Shown in pieces: positions 1-9,241 of a stretch of 64,000 bases of DNA; within the stretch, counting starts at the first letter, position 1; every line of letters starts with the position of its first letter. Under the pieces are notes generated by a model. That model saw only the letters and a program-made list of their open reading frames with translations, had not been told where the DNA came from and did no database searches. The position numbers and the translations under genes were made by a program. This stretch comes from Sphingobacterium spiritivorum ATCC 33861 (lineage in GTDB: Bacteria; Bacteroidota; Bacteroidia; Sphingobacteriales; Sphingobacteriaceae). The stretch is taken from assembly GCF_000143765.1 (NCBI RefSeq), contig NZ_GL379772.1:186001-250000 (forward strand). The letters run 5' to 3'.

Positions 1-1
1 A

Positions 2-538
2 AGCCTGAGCGGAAATCTGACAAACCTTCATGCACTGAAAGAATTGAAACACCTGAAATCTATAGAACTGAGATATGTCCCTGATCTGGCAGCTATGCCG
101 GCACTCACAACATGGCCTCAACTAACGTATTTTATCGGATGGAATATAGAGGAAGAGGCAGGAAAAGTACTGAAGAAAGAACTCCAGCAACTCAGCAAAG
201 AAAAAGTATTTACGTATGCTTCAGTATCCAAACTAAAGAAAAAGATCTGGTTTACAACAGAATACGGAATCCCGTTTGCCGGCTGGGCAGATAAGAATGC
301 AAAACCGGCGACCAAAGCTTACAAAACAGCGTTAAAGGAAATCTGCAAGGCAAAAACGGAAGATGAAGTGAAAGTATCTATTGGTAAAGTAATCCGGGTT
401 ATCAATACCTTGCAGGATATAGAGACCACAGAGCGTGAAGACGCAGGTCTGGCTGTAGATCAGCTTATACAATCGTCCTCCTTAGCAATCTCAACTGAAA
501 AAGCCAGTCAATGGTTTGACGAATACCGGGATTTCTAA
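2..538 (+). CDS. C-terminal part of a leucine-rich-repeat-like protein (5' end outside window)
   Basis: The frame is open from the first bases of the window, so the gene starts to the left and only its last ~178 residues are visible. The first visible residues (LSGNLTNLHALKELKHLKSI) have the spaced leucines of a leucine-rich-repeat segment. They are followed by a charged helical tail rich in Lys and Glu, which ends in WFDEYRDF. A TTG at 44 could be read as a start but lies inside the repeat segment, so it is unlikely to be the true start. LRR segments usually bind proteins; no catalytic motif is seen. It converges with the minus-strand zinc-ribbon gene, and a hairpin lies between them. Function unknown. 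Confidence 0.6.
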   Translation, partial: SLSGNLTNLHALKELKHLKSIELRYVPDLAAMPALTTWPQLTYFIGWNIEEEAGKVLKKELQQLSKEKVFTYASVSKLKKKIWFTTEYGIPFAGWADKNAKPATKAYKTALKEICKAKTEDEVKVSIGKVIRVINTLQDIETTEREDAGLAVDQLIQSSSLAISTEKASQWFDEYRDF

Positions 539-550
539 GGTCTTTCAAGC

Positions 551-588
551 ATTCCATAGTACAGAATTTGAATCCTGAACTATGGAAT
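551..588. terminator. Hairpin between convergent genes
   Basis: A 10-bp perfect inverted repeat (ATTCCATAGT at 551-560, ACTATGGAAT at 579-588) lies between the stop codons of two convergent genes. It has no clear U tract, so its role as a shared terminator is inferred from position. Confidence 0.45.
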
Positions 589-596
589 ATTCACAT

Positions 597-1721
597 CTAC
601 CCTACTCCTAAAAACAGACCAATAATATACAGAATAATAATTCCCAGCAAAATAGCACCAACAATTTTCCATGTGCTATACGGACGATCCCCGTACACCT
701 TTCCACTGAAGGCATTGATCATGATCTGATAGTACTTTCCGTTATACTTGTAGGAAGTCAGCCATACCGGCAACAGCACATACCGTATCCCTTCTTTACT
801 AAAATATGTATCTGCAGAATCAATACGTTGTTCATCACCACCTATATCGTCTTTTATATATCCCCTGATCTGATACTGCATGACCGCTTTGGCTTCAGCC
901 ATAGCTGCCTGCGGATCCAACTGATAGGTCTGTGCTGAAAATCCGCTGATATACTGTTCATTGAAAGGAACGAGTCTCTCTAGATGCCAGGGTCCGAGTT
1001 TGTCACTGGAAGCCTGAGAAAGTGACTGAGAAGCACATATCGTAATATCCTTAAAGGTTACAGATACTCTTCCGGAGGCATATCGCCAGCGTGTACGTTG
1101 GTCCTGTACCGTGGTTGTATTCCCGTCCTTATCTCTTACCGTCCGCTCCACATAATAATGATCTCCCCGCTCTCCGGTATAATCGGTGACTGTATTTGCA
1201 TTGAAAACCCAGAAAGGAATATACACCCCTTTCAATGCATTCAGAGAGTATGTATCAAAAATTCGTTTAAAATCATTAGGGGCGAACCAGCGCTTACCTC
1301 CCCAGATTTTAAATTGCTGATAAGCGAGCTTGTTATCAATAAAAAAAGGAACCAGCGCCTGGGGTCTTACAATATGTTCAGTATGATGATCTATAACAAG
1401 AGGTGATGAACAGAAGGCACACTTTGCAGCAACCACATGCGAAGGGAGTGTTGTTGATGCCCCGCAGTTTGTACATTTCGCAATTTCCTGCAGCTCTTCG
1501 TACCTGTTGTCATTGACATCTTTTATAGAAGCAATGTAATGCTCATAATCTATAGGAAAGGTAAGCGGAGGAGCATTCTCCGCAGTTTGCGCTATCGTAT
1601 TACGCGTTCCGCAATACGGGCATAACAGATAATCTGTACCGGGTTTATAGGCCAGAGGAGCACTACATCCGGTACATTTAAATGTTTTATTTATTTCAGC
1701 AGTTTTTTCTTCAAATGCCAT
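597..1721 (-). CDS. Zinc-ribbon, C-terminally membrane-anchored protein
   Basis: The 374-residue protein carries two zinc-ribbon knuckle pairs near the N terminus: CTGC and CPYC at about residues 16-37, then CTNC and CAFC. A long beta-rich region follows (about 120-330), and one strongly hydrophobic helix (VGAILLGIIILYIIGLFLG) sits at the C terminus. It resembles 'TFIIB-type zinc ribbon' proteins commonly annotated in Bacteroidota; the molecular function is not established. The start at 1721 (MAFEEKT) is preferred because a longer frame would run back into the upstream gene. The 20-bp gap to the SPFH gene suggests co-transcription, and such pairs recur. A membrane quality-control role is only a guess. 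Confidence 0.75.
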   Translation of the reverse strand: MAFEEKTAEINKTFKCTGCSAPLAYKPGTDYLLCPYCGTRNTIAQTAENAPPLTFPIDYEHYIASIKDVNDNRYEELQEIAKCTNCGASTTLPSHVVAAKCAFCSSPLVIDHHTEHIVRPQALVPFFIDNKLAYQQFKIWGGKRWFAPNDFKRIFDTYSLNALKGVYIPFWVFNANTVTDYTGERGDHYYVERTVRDKDGNTTTVQDQRTRWRYASGRVSVTFKDITICASQSLSQASSDKLGPWHLERLVPFNEQYISGFSAQTYQLDPQAAMAEAKAVMQYQIRGYIKDDIGGDEQRIDSADTYFSKEGIRYVLLPVWLTSYKYNGKYYQIMINAFSGKVYGDRPYSTWKIVGAILLGIIILYIIGLFLGVG

Positions 1722-1740
1722 GAACAATGATTGAATTTGC

Positions 1741-2871
1741 TTAGGCGCCTGGTATCGGAGGAGGAGTCTGCTGGAACAAGAGGGCAAGGTCTGTAGTCTG
1801 TGATGCCGCTATCCAATTATCAAATCCTGCTTTCCAGACCAGCATATTAGAAGTGAGTTTGCCACTTGCAATCATATCTTTAAGCTGCGTCATATCAAAT
1901 GGTCCCTCCTGCTTATTGTTGACAGCAACATAATACGCGACCTGTACAGGAAGCGGCGGCGGCACTGCCGCTCCTTCCTGAGCAGCAGGCTGATTACCTT
2001 CAAACTTACGTTCCTGAAAGACTCCGGCCATATTTCCGGCCATTCCCATTCCAAGTCCGGCGCCCATACCGGCACCCATCAATCCGCCGCTACTTGGATT
2101 CTCAGCAGCTTTTTCCATTGCATTAGCCGCCTGATACTGCGCATATGCCCCCAGATCACCTACGATTCCCATACTGCTGCGTTTGTCTAATACCTTTTCG
2201 ACTTCATCGGGAAGAGAGACATTTTCAATCAAGAATTTATTAAGCAGTAACCCGATCTCTTCAAATTCTGGACTTATCTTCTGTTGAATAAGACCAGATA
2301 CCTCATCATAATTGGAGGCCAGATCCAGAACCGGAATCCTTGATTCGGCTACAGCATCCATACCACGGGTAACCGCAATATTACGCAATTGTTCATTTAT
2401 ATCATCTACTGTAAATGTAGGATTGGTCGCCGAAATCGTCTTGATAAACAAGCCGGGATCCTTGACGCTGAAAGCATAGTTACCAAATGCACGCAGGCGT
2501 ACCGGGCCGAATTCAGCATCCCTCAGCATAATAGGATTGTTGGTTCCCCATTTCTGATTCACAAACTGTCGCAGACTCACAAAAAATACATCTGCTTTGA
2601 AGGGGCTGTTGAAACCATATTTCCAACCTTGCAAAGTCGTCATAATAGGCATATTCTGCGTTGAAAGTTCGTATCGGCCGGAGTAATATACATCGGCTAT
2701 ACGGCCTTCATTCATAAATACAGCCGCCTGACCTTCACGCACAGTAAGCTGCGCACCCATTTTTATCTCATTCTGGTAGCGGGGAAATTTCCAGACAATG
2801 GTGTCTTTGGTATCATCCACCCACTCGATAATATCTATAAATTCATTTCTGATTTTATCTAACAATCCCAT
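1741..2871 (-). CDS. SPFH domain protein with C-terminal GYF_2 domain
   Basis: About 376 residues. The N-terminal two thirds (starting MGLLDKIRNEFIDIIEW) match the SPFH/YdjI-type family, sometimes annotated as virion-core-like. A Gly/Met/Ala-rich low-complexity linker follows (about 265-305), and the C-terminal ~55 residues form a GYF_2 domain (YYVAVNNKQEGPF then MLVWKAGFDNWIAA). SPFH proteins form oligomeric scaffolds at membranes, and GYF_2 domains bind peptides. The start at 2871 is chosen over an upstream ATG because family members begin with this amphipathic segment. It is the first gene of a two-gene unit with the zinc-ribbon protein. The domain assignment is firm; the cellular role is unknown. 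Confidence 0.8.
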   Translation of the reverse strand: MGLLDKIRNEFIDIIEWVDDTKDTIVWKFPRYQNEIKMGAQLTVREGQAAVFMNEGRIADVYYSGRYELSTQNMPIMTTLQGWKYGFNSPFKADVFFVSLRQFVNQKWGTNNPIMLRDAEFGPVRLRAFGNYAFSVKDPGLFIKTISATNPTFTVDDINEQLRNIAVTRGMDAVAESRIPVLDLASNYDEVSGLIQQKISPEFEEIGLLLNKFLIENVSLPDEVEKVLDKRSSMGIVGDLGAYAQYQAANAMEKAAENPSSGGLMGAGMGAGLGMGMAGNMAGVFQERKFEGNQPAAQEGAAVPPPLPVQVAYYVAVNNKQEGPFDMTQLKDMIASGKLTSNMLVWKAGFDNWIAASQTTDLALLFQQTPPPIPGA

Positions 2872-2980
2872 ATTTTTCAAGTTTATATGGATTAAAGATA
2901 GCACTTTTGCAGCATATCAAAAGAAAGATTTAACAGGTATATTAAGCTGTTCTGCAAGGCTCCGTTGTGCTGTATCCGGG

Positions 2981-3637
2981 CTAGATAAATTCCTTTATTT
3001 CCACAACTTCATCATAAATAACAGAAAAAAAACGGGCATTATCTTCCTTCGGCAATATATGCAGTCCGGTCCATTTGCCATAGGCTGGCAATGTCAGAAC
3101 ATTGTTTTTTAAATGGAAACATGGAAGCCGGAACTGTTGCCTTCCTTTTCCCCGGACGACACATCCAGGATGCAGATGCCCTACAATGTTGAACATATAG
3201 GCGGGCAGATCAGCGACTGGTTCATGTGAAAACAGCAGCCCTTCAGCCAGAATATATTGTGGAATAATCTGTAAACGAGCTTCAGCCCAGTGTGCATTTA
3301 CCAAAATATCGTGATTTCCGCGGGTAAGCAAAAAACTGATGTTCGGATAACGATGCGTAAACAGGGCAAATGCGGTCCAGTCCTCATTCCAGTCTGAATG
3401 AAACAGATCACCCAGCAGTATCACCCGTTCTACTGTCAGTTCCTGAAACAGCAATTCCAGCCGGCTGATTTCTTCCTCAACTTCTACAGGAGGGACAAAT
3501 AGTCCTTCCTTCCGGAAATGCTTCATCTTACCCAAATGCCAGTCCGACACGACCAACAAATGATAGAAGGGAATATACAGGACTTTTTGGGGAAGTAAAA
3601 AGCAATCTAATCCATTCAATACAATCTTCTTTGCCAT
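2981..3637 (-). CDS. pdeM: Ligase-associated metallophosphoesterase (PdeM type)
   Basis: A 218-residue calcineurin-like phosphoesterase. Metal-binding motifs are visible in order: SDWHLGK (D32, H34), GDLFHSD (D77), GNHD (N108-D110), and later GHLHPG. Its size and motifs fit PdeM, the endonuclease/phosphoesterase of the ligase-associated DNA damage response cassette. The ATG overlaps the stop codon of the upstream helicase gene by one base, so the four genes probably form one transcript, with this gene last. Cytoplasmic, probably processing DNA ends before ligation; substrate inferred from family and neighbours. Confidence 0.88.
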   Translation of the reverse strand: MAKKIVLNGLDCFLLPQKVLYIPFYHLLVVSDWHLGKMKHFRKEGLFVPPVEVEEEISRLELLFQELTVERVILLGDLFHSDWNEDWTAFALFTHRYPNISFLLTRGNHDILVNAHWAEARLQIIPQYILAEGLLFSHEPVADLPAYMFNIVGHLHPGCVVRGKGRQQFRLPCFHLKNNVLTLPAYGKWTGLHILPKEDNARFFSVIYDEVVEIKEFI

Positions 3638-6060
3638 TATTCCAAAGTTAACTGCATTTTCAGTTTTTCCAAACGGCTTTGCCAGTCTTCATTGCTGTAG
3701 CGTTCGCGAAAAGACTCGGAGAAAACAGGAAAAGCAAACGGAGTCAGCTTTTCAGGATGCGTCAATATAATACGATGCCCGCTGATCCGGTTGAAAGCCG
3801 TCTGCATTCGCCCTTCTTCCAACTGAAAATCAAACACTTCATCGTAGGCCTCTCTCAGCAGCAGATTGTTTGGGTCGTAATCCTGAAATACAGAGAAAAA
3901 CAATCCTGAATTAGCCTGCAGATGTTTTGTTTTCACATTCTTACCGGGGAATCCCTGAAAAACCAGTCCTGCGATACCGGCTATATCTCTGAAACGCCTT
4001 CTAGCCATTTCCTGCACATTAATTCCGCTTGACAGATCGGCATGCAGATGTTCCGGTGAAAACACTTTTTGTAATAATTGAAGAGTAATATCAAATTTCG
4101 TCTCAGAGACCAGTTCAAATCCATACTCATTCGTCGCAATACTAAAGGTCGCGGGCTGAATCTTACCTAACCGGTAAGCGATGACCTGAGACATTCCTTC
4201 ATGTACAAGCTTACCTTCAAAAGGATAAACAAATAAATGGTGCCCATATCGGGTTTCCATATACTCGACCAGCAATTCGTCTTCTAACGGCAAAGCAGAG
4301 CGGACTTTCTGTTCATTAAAAAGAGGCTGTAAAAAACGAATCTCTTCACTTTGATAGCTTCTTTTCTGAATATGCTGAAAACTATGCCGGATCGCATCTC
4401 CCAGATCGGGTGAAATGGAAAAGCGTCCACCCATCCACGACGGTACTACTCCTTTCTTTTTTGTAGATGGTTTAACGGTCACATCCATTCCTCTGGTATG
4501 CAGCAATTCCAGTTGTCTTCCGGAGAACCAAAACACTTCTCCCTCTTTCAGTCTGGAGATAAAGGATTCTTCTATAGACCCCAGATATTTGCCGTTCATA
4601 AACCGAACCCGCATCATGGCATCCGATACAATCGCACCGATACTGAGCCGATGTCGCATAGCCAGTTTGCGGGATGTAACCTTATATAATCCGTCAGTAT
4701 ATTCCAAACGGTGAAAATCATCATATGCTGTAAGTGATTTCCCCCCGTGGATAAGCATCGCCATACATTCGTCAAATTCTGCTCTGGATACCGACGCATA
4801 ACAATGTGTCTGCACGATCTCTGCAAAGATCTGATCCGGATCAAACCCATCTCCCACCGCCAGTGTCATTAAATACTGGATCAACACATCAAAACTTCGG
4901 ATATAAGGTATACGTTGTTCGACTATATGCTCTTTTACAGCATATTTCAACGAATCTCCTTCTATAATTTCAAGCGAATTGGTAGGAACGTAATAGATCT
5001 TTGAGGTCTCATCAGGCCTGTGCCCCGAACGGCCTGCCCGCTGCAAAAAACGGGCAACGCCTTTTGGAGAACCTACCTGTACCACACAGTCCACCGGACG
5101 GAAATCAACCCCCAGATCGAGACTACTGGTACACACAACGGCTTTTAAGCGACCTTCATGCAATGCTTCTTCCACCCAAAAACGGATCTCATCACTCAGT
5201 GAACCGTGATGGATTGCCAGTAATCCTGCAAACTCTGGGTAATTCAGAATAATCTGCTGATACCATATTTCAGCCTGAGATCTTGTATTGGTAAAGATCA
5301 GAGTAGACTGATGTGCGTTAATGATAGGAATGACCTTATCCAGTAACCGGATTCCCAAATGTCCGGCCCAGGGAAATTTCTCCAGTGAATCCGGCAGAAC
5401 GGTCTCGATATGAAGTTTCTTTTTGATATCCGCTTTGACCATCACACCGGTATTTTCTACCCCCAGCAAGATTTCCTTAGCCTCGGCCAGATTACCTATA
5501 GTTGCAGAAATACCCCATATCTTCAGCCGGGGATTGATAGCCTTTAGCCGGCTTAAAGCCAGCTCTACCAATACACCGCGCTTGCTGCCTAATAATTCAT
5601 GCCATTCGTCAATCACGATAAATTCCAGTGATTTGAAATACGCTGTACTATCTTTGGAAGCCAGCAGCAGATGTACACTCTCCGGCGTGGTGATCATGGC
5701 CTGAGGAGGAGTTTTACGTTGTCGCTGCCGGACCGATGCAGTAGTATCGCCTGTACGTAATTCAATGGTATAATCCAGATCCAGTTCTTCCGAAACTGCA
5801 TTAGCAGCTTTATATATCTCTTTGGACAAAGCCCGTAAAGGTGTTATCCAAAGTGTATGTAATTTCTTATTCTTTGCACCTGCATGATGCGCATAATAAT
5901 GATCCAGAATCCCAAACCATACAGCAAATGTCTTCCCGTATCCGGTAGGAGCATTCAGCAATCCGGAATGTCCTTCACGGATAGCTTTCCAGGTTTGCTG
6001 CTGAAAACCGTGAGCCTTCCATCCCTGATTATGAAACCATACCTCTGCAAACTGGTTCAT
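3637..6060 (-). CDS. Ligase-associated DEXH-box DNA helicase (Lhr-like)
   Basis: An 807-residue superfamily 2 helicase. Walker A is NAPTGYGKT (residues 36-44) and Walker B is IDEWHE (DEWH at 151-154). The second RecA lobe contains SSLDLGVDF and the arginine-finger motif QRAGRSGHR. A long C-terminal region of the Lhr type, including a winged-helix-like part, follows. The length equals the usual ~800-830 residues of the ligase-associated subfamily. Known Lhr-core enzymes translocate 3'-5' on single-stranded DNA and unwind RNA:DNA hybrids. It overlaps the ligase gene by 4 bp (ATGA), which implies translational coupling. Substrate here is inferred from the family. Confidence 0.92.
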   Translation of the reverse strand: MNQFAEVWFHNQGWKAHGFQQQTWKAIREGHSGLLNAPTGYGKTFAVWFGILDHYYAHHAGAKNKKLHTLWITPLRALSKEIYKAANAVSEELDLDYTIELRTGDTTASVRQRQRKTPPQAMITTPESVHLLLASKDSTAYFKSLEFIVIDEWHELLGSKRGVLVELALSRLKAINPRLKIWGISATIGNLAEAKEILLGVENTGVMVKADIKKKLHIETVLPDSLEKFPWAGHLGIRLLDKVIPIINAHQSTLIFTNTRSQAEIWYQQIILNYPEFAGLLAIHHGSLSDEIRFWVEEALHEGRLKAVVCTSSLDLGVDFRPVDCVVQVGSPKGVARFLQRAGRSGHRPDETSKIYYVPTNSLEIIEGDSLKYAVKEHIVEQRIPYIRSFDVLIQYLMTLAVGDGFDPDQIFAEIVQTHCYASVSRAEFDECMAMLIHGGKSLTAYDDFHRLEYTDGLYKVTSRKLAMRHRLSIGAIVSDAMMRVRFMNGKYLGSIEESFISRLKEGEVFWFSGRQLELLHTRGMDVTVKPSTKKKGVVPSWMGGRFSISPDLGDAIRHSFQHIQKRSYQSEEIRFLQPLFNEQKVRSALPLEDELLVEYMETRYGHHLFVYPFEGKLVHEGMSQVIAYRLGKIQPATFSIATNEYGFELVSETKFDITLQLLQKVFSPEHLHADLSSGINVQEMARRRFRDIAGIAGLVFQGFPGKNVKTKHLQANSGLFFSVFQDYDPNNLLLREAYDEVFDFQLEEGRMQTAFNRISGHRIILTHPEKLTPFAFPVFSESFRERYSNEDWQSRLEKLKMQLTLE

Positions 6061-7649
6061 TTCAACGATTCGATTAAGTCCAACAAATCTTGTTTTGTAT
6101 TCGCATCCTTTGGTAATTTATCCTTTCGCCATCTCAGAATCCGGGGAAACCGCAAAGCGACACCCGATTTATGTCTGCTGCTGAGATTAATCCCTTCAAA
6201 AGCCAGCTCAAAGACCATCTCCGGTTTGACACTTCTTACAGGCCCGAATTTTTCAATGGTATTCCGTTTGATCCAGTTGTCCATACTGATCAGCTCCTTA
6301 TCGGTCAATCCGGAATATGCTTTCGCAAAAGGGACTAACTGCTCTCCGTCCCACACCGCAAAAGTATAATCTGTAAACAAATTTGCTCTTCTTCCATGTC
6401 CGGACTGCGCATAAATCAATACCCCGTCTATGGTCATAGGATCTGTTTTCCACTTCCACCAGTTCCCTCTCTTCCTTCCTGTTTCATAAGGACTCGATTT
6501 CCGTTTGATCATAAGTCCTTCAGCATTATGTTCCCTCGCATGTACTCTGTAAGATGCCGCTTCCTCCCAATCCCTGAACTGTAAAGCCGGAGACAGCAAC
6601 AGGACATCCGACACACCGGCTGTATCGAGCACATATTGCAGAAGATTGCGTCTTTCCTCCAATGGAAGAGTTCTCAGATCTTTTCCCTCCCATTCCAGAA
6701 GATCATAGCACACCATCACTAACGGAGCATCTGCCAATGTTTTAGCAGATAGATTTTTACGACCAATACGGGTCTGCATAACATTAAAATCAAGTGGTAC
6801 ACCCTCCTTCCACGGAATTACCTCTCCATCGATCACCGTACCGTTGGGCAGCAAATCCTTTAATTTATGAAATTCCGGAAATTTCTCTGTCATCAGGTCC
6901 TCTCCTCTGCTCCAGACAAACAATTCATCTTTCCGGATGATAAGCTGTCCGCGGATACCATCCAGCTTAGGCTCCAATATCCAGTCTTCGAGATCTCCCA
7001 GCTCTTCTACCGGAGAATCAATAGCATATGCGAGATAAAAAGGATATGGCAGGAAATGCTTATCTGCATTCAGATCACTGAAAAATAAAGAGTCCATTTG
7101 TTCAGTAAGTGGACTCCATTTCCCCATCAACCTGTGTTCCACAACGGGTTCTTCCATTTCCAGATAACGGGCCAGCGCCTTTCCTACAATCTTTTTGGAC
7201 ACTCCAACCCGAAAATTTCCGGTCAGAAACTTATTAAAAAGAAAAAGCGCGGTTCCGGATAATTGTGTCCAATATCCCAAAATCACTTCTTTCTGTACGT
7301 CTTCAGGCTGTCCGTACAGGTTTATTAATTGCAGATAGATCGTATGCAATTCAAATAGGGCTTCGGTATTGGACGTTGGTAATACCAGAGCCAGACTTTC
7401 AGCGAGATCTCCCACTATATAGTAGCTTTCATCCAGGAGCCATAGCGGAATATCTGCCAGCTCTGCAGCCCAGATTTTTAGCAGACTGGTCTTGACAGGG
7501 CGTTTTGGTTTATTACCCATAAGCAGCGCGATACCAAACAACTGATCCTCCTGTCTTGCATTTATCAGATACTGGTGGATAGCGTCTATTTTTTCATTTG
7601 TTCGCGTCGTACTGTCCAGCGCTTCGAAAAGTTCTACAAAATCTTTCAT
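6057..7649 (-). CDS. ATP-dependent DNA ligase of the ligase-associated repair cassette
   Basis: A 530-residue ATP-dependent DNA ligase. The N-terminal ~200 residues are an alpha-helical DNA-binding domain. The adenylation motif I is EPKLDGIRG, with the nucleophilic lysine at about K228. Motif III/IIIa (VIDGEVIPW), motif IV (EGLMIKRK) and motif V (WWKWKTD) follow, then an OB-fold domain. It is distinct from the essential NAD-dependent LigA, which is not in this window. It sits between the helicase and exonuclease genes with 4-bp overlaps on both sides. The cassette is thought to repair damaged or broken DNA, but its pathway is poorly defined. Confidence 0.93.
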   Translation of the reverse strand: MKDFVELFEALDSTTRTNEKIDAIHQYLINARQEDQLFGIALLMGNKPKRPVKTSLLKIWAAELADIPLWLLDESYYIVGDLAESLALVLPTSNTEALFELHTIYLQLINLYGQPEDVQKEVILGYWTQLSGTALFLFNKFLTGNFRVGVSKKIVGKALARYLEMEEPVVEHRLMGKWSPLTEQMDSLFFSDLNADKHFLPYPFYLAYAIDSPVEELGDLEDWILEPKLDGIRGQLIIRKDELFVWSRGEDLMTEKFPEFHKLKDLLPNGTVIDGEVIPWKEGVPLDFNVMQTRIGRKNLSAKTLADAPLVMVCYDLLEWEGKDLRTLPLEERRNLLQYVLDTAGVSDVLLLSPALQFRDWEEAASYRVHAREHNAEGLMIKRKSSPYETGRKRGNWWKWKTDPMTIDGVLIYAQSGHGRRANLFTDYTFAVWDGEQLVPFAKAYSGLTDKELISMDNWIKRNTIEKFGPVRSVKPEMVFELAFEGINLSSRHKSGVALRFPRILRWRKDKLPKDANTKQDLLDLIESLK

Positions 7650-8647
7650 TCCATATCCTCCTCTTCCTGATCATGAAACAGTGTTTTGAGAACAGAAGCT
7701 TTTACGCCCAGATTTTCATTGATCCATTTTGAAAATACAGCTTCGTAACCATGTGTCACATACACATGACGGGCACCTGTTTGCTGTACAGCAGCATTAA
7801 GCTGTGTCCAGTCGCAATGGTCAGACAGGACAAATCCCTGATCGACTCCCCTTCTTCGCCTTGCTCCGCGCAATTGCATCCAACCGCTGCACATGGCGAT
7901 CTTGTAAGGTCTTAGTTTTCGTATCCAGGGTGTATCCATTGCAGATGGCGGTGCGACAATAAGCGCGCCCTTTATAGCTGAGCGATCCGTCTCCGCAAGA
8001 ATCCGTTGTCCCGGAAACTGATACCCCACCTCCTGTAGTGCCTGATTAACGTTCGCTACTGCTCCGTGCAGGTACACCTCACCGATAGAGGTATCCAGAT
8101 GTTTTAAGATATTTTGTGCTTTACCCAGCGAATATCCCAGCAATACTGTATTCAATCCTTTATTCTGGTTCTGCTTCCACCAGCGGTTGATATCCTCATA
8201 AACATCAAATGCAGAAGGAAAATGGTATACCGGAAGTCCAAATGTAGATTCTGTGATAAAATGATCACATTTCAGCAACTCAAAAGGTTGTGAAAGACCG
8301 TCATCACTCCATTTATAGTCACCTGTAAATACCCAGATCTCTCCCTGATATTCCAGACGTACCTGAGCCGAGCCGATAATATGTCCTGCAGGATGCAGAC
8401 TGATCTTTACCCCGTTGACAGACATTACCTGACCATATTCCATCCCTGTAACATTGTTTTCAACTCCAAGACGAAGACGCAGTATCGGAATACTGTCCGG
8501 ATGACACCAGTAGTGTCCCATTCCCCAGCGGGCATGGTCACTATGAGCATGAGTAATCAGGGCATTATCAACAGGTTTCCACGGATCAATATAAATATTA
8601 GCTTGTTTACAATACAGACCTTTGCTCGTCACAGATAGTAGTTTCAT
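7646..8647 (-). CDS. Ligase-associated DNA exonuclease (metallo-beta-lactamase/beta-CASP type)
   Basis: 333 residues if translated from the ATG at 8647 (MKLLSVTSKGLYCKQ). This start is preferred over an ATG 15 codons upstream because family members begin close to the GLY..Q.N.YIDPW motif. The zinc motif HAHSDHA lies at residues 33-39, and downstream motifs include HPAGHIIGSAQV, TGDYKWS, SDHCDW and THGYE. These are typical of the SNM1/beta-CASP-like exonuclease family. It is first in the four-gene repair operon and overlaps the ligase by 4 bp. It presumably trims DNA ends for the ligase. Upstream lies a repeat-rich non-coding stretch. Confidence 0.9.
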   Translation of the reverse strand: MKLLSVTSKGLYCKQANIYIDPWKPVDNALITHAHSDHARWGMGHYWCHPDSIPILRLRLGVENNVTGMEYGQVMSVNGVKISLHPAGHIIGSAQVRLEYQGEIWVFTGDYKWSDDGLSQPFELLKCDHFITESTFGLPVYHFPSAFDVYEDINRWWKQNQNKGLNTVLLGYSLGKAQNILKHLDTSIGEVYLHGAVANVNQALQEVGYQFPGQRILAETDRSAIKGALIVAPPSAMDTPWIRKLRPYKIAMCSGWMQLRGARRRRGVDQGFVLSDHCDWTQLNAAVQQTGARHVYVTHGYEAVFSKWINENLGVKASVLKTLFHDQEEEDME

Positions 8648-8750
8648 ATAATCCCAGGCTTCCTTTCTTATGCTACATTTAGTATAAGACAATAAAAGGT
8701 ATCAAATTGTTTAGGTTGTGCGCCGGATTGACGCGTAATTATATACGTAT

Positions 8751-9155
8751 GCGTCTGCTGCTGTTCTCACCGGCATTACAAAAGAAAGATATTCCACGTC
8801 GCATAGAAACTTATATTAGCAATTGGCGGGGACGCCAATTGACGCTAAGGGATGTAATCAAATCACTCAATAGCAAAGTAGACATCAATAATTGTTCACA
8901 ACTGCGTCTGCTGCTGTCCTCACCGGCATTATAAAAAAAGATATTCCACATTGTATGGAAACTTGTTTTATCATTTGGCAGGGACGCCAATTGACGCGGA
9001 GAGTTTTAATTGAATTACTCAGTAGCCAAATAGACATCAGTAATTCTTCATAACTGCGTCTGCTGCTGTTCTCACCGGCATTATAAAAAAAGATATTCCA
9101 CATTGCATGGAAACTTGTTTTATCATTTGGCAGGGATGTCAATTGACGCGGAGAG
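8751..9155. repeat. Three tandem ~152-bp repeats
   Basis: The motif GCGTCTGCTGCTG recurs at 8751, 8904 and 9056 (spacing 153 and 152 bp). Each copy continues through a conserved CTCACCGGCATTA and GATATTCCAC to a hairpin and GACGC. Copies 2 and 3 are nearly identical to each other, copy 1 is more diverged, and copy 3 is cut off after ~100 bp. No reading frame is conserved through whole units, so the array is probably non-coding. The rest of 8648-9180 shows no gene. Confidence 0.8.
8820..8841. repeat. Perfect hairpin within repeat copy 1
   Basis: CAATTGGCG at 8820-8828 and CGCCAATTG at 8833-8841 form a 9-bp perfect stem with a 4-nt loop. The matching positions of copies 2 and 3 keep most of the stem with mismatches, so the hairpin is a partly conserved element of the 152-bp unit. 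Confidence 0.7.
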
Positions 9156-9180
9156 ATAAGAAATAAATCGGCATCTAACA

Positions 9181-9214
9181 AAAGAGAGGATAGCTTGACG
9201 GCCATCCTCTCTTT
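9181..9214 (-). terminator. Terminator-like hairpin after the membrane-protein gene
   Basis: AAAGAGAGGAT (9181-9191) and ATCCTCTCTTT (9204-9214) form an 11-bp perfect stem just downstream of the minus-strand gene ending at 9242. The minus-strand 3' side ends in UUU only, so it is a moderate intrinsic terminator. Confidence 0.6.
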
Positions 9215-9241
9215 GTGTATACTTTTTATAGGATATAAAAA

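Noticed and set aside
8885..9205. 106-codon minus-strand ORF in the 152-bp repeats
   Set aside because: It reads through two repeat copies in different frames and ends in repeat-encoded residues; there is no conserved frame across the copies.
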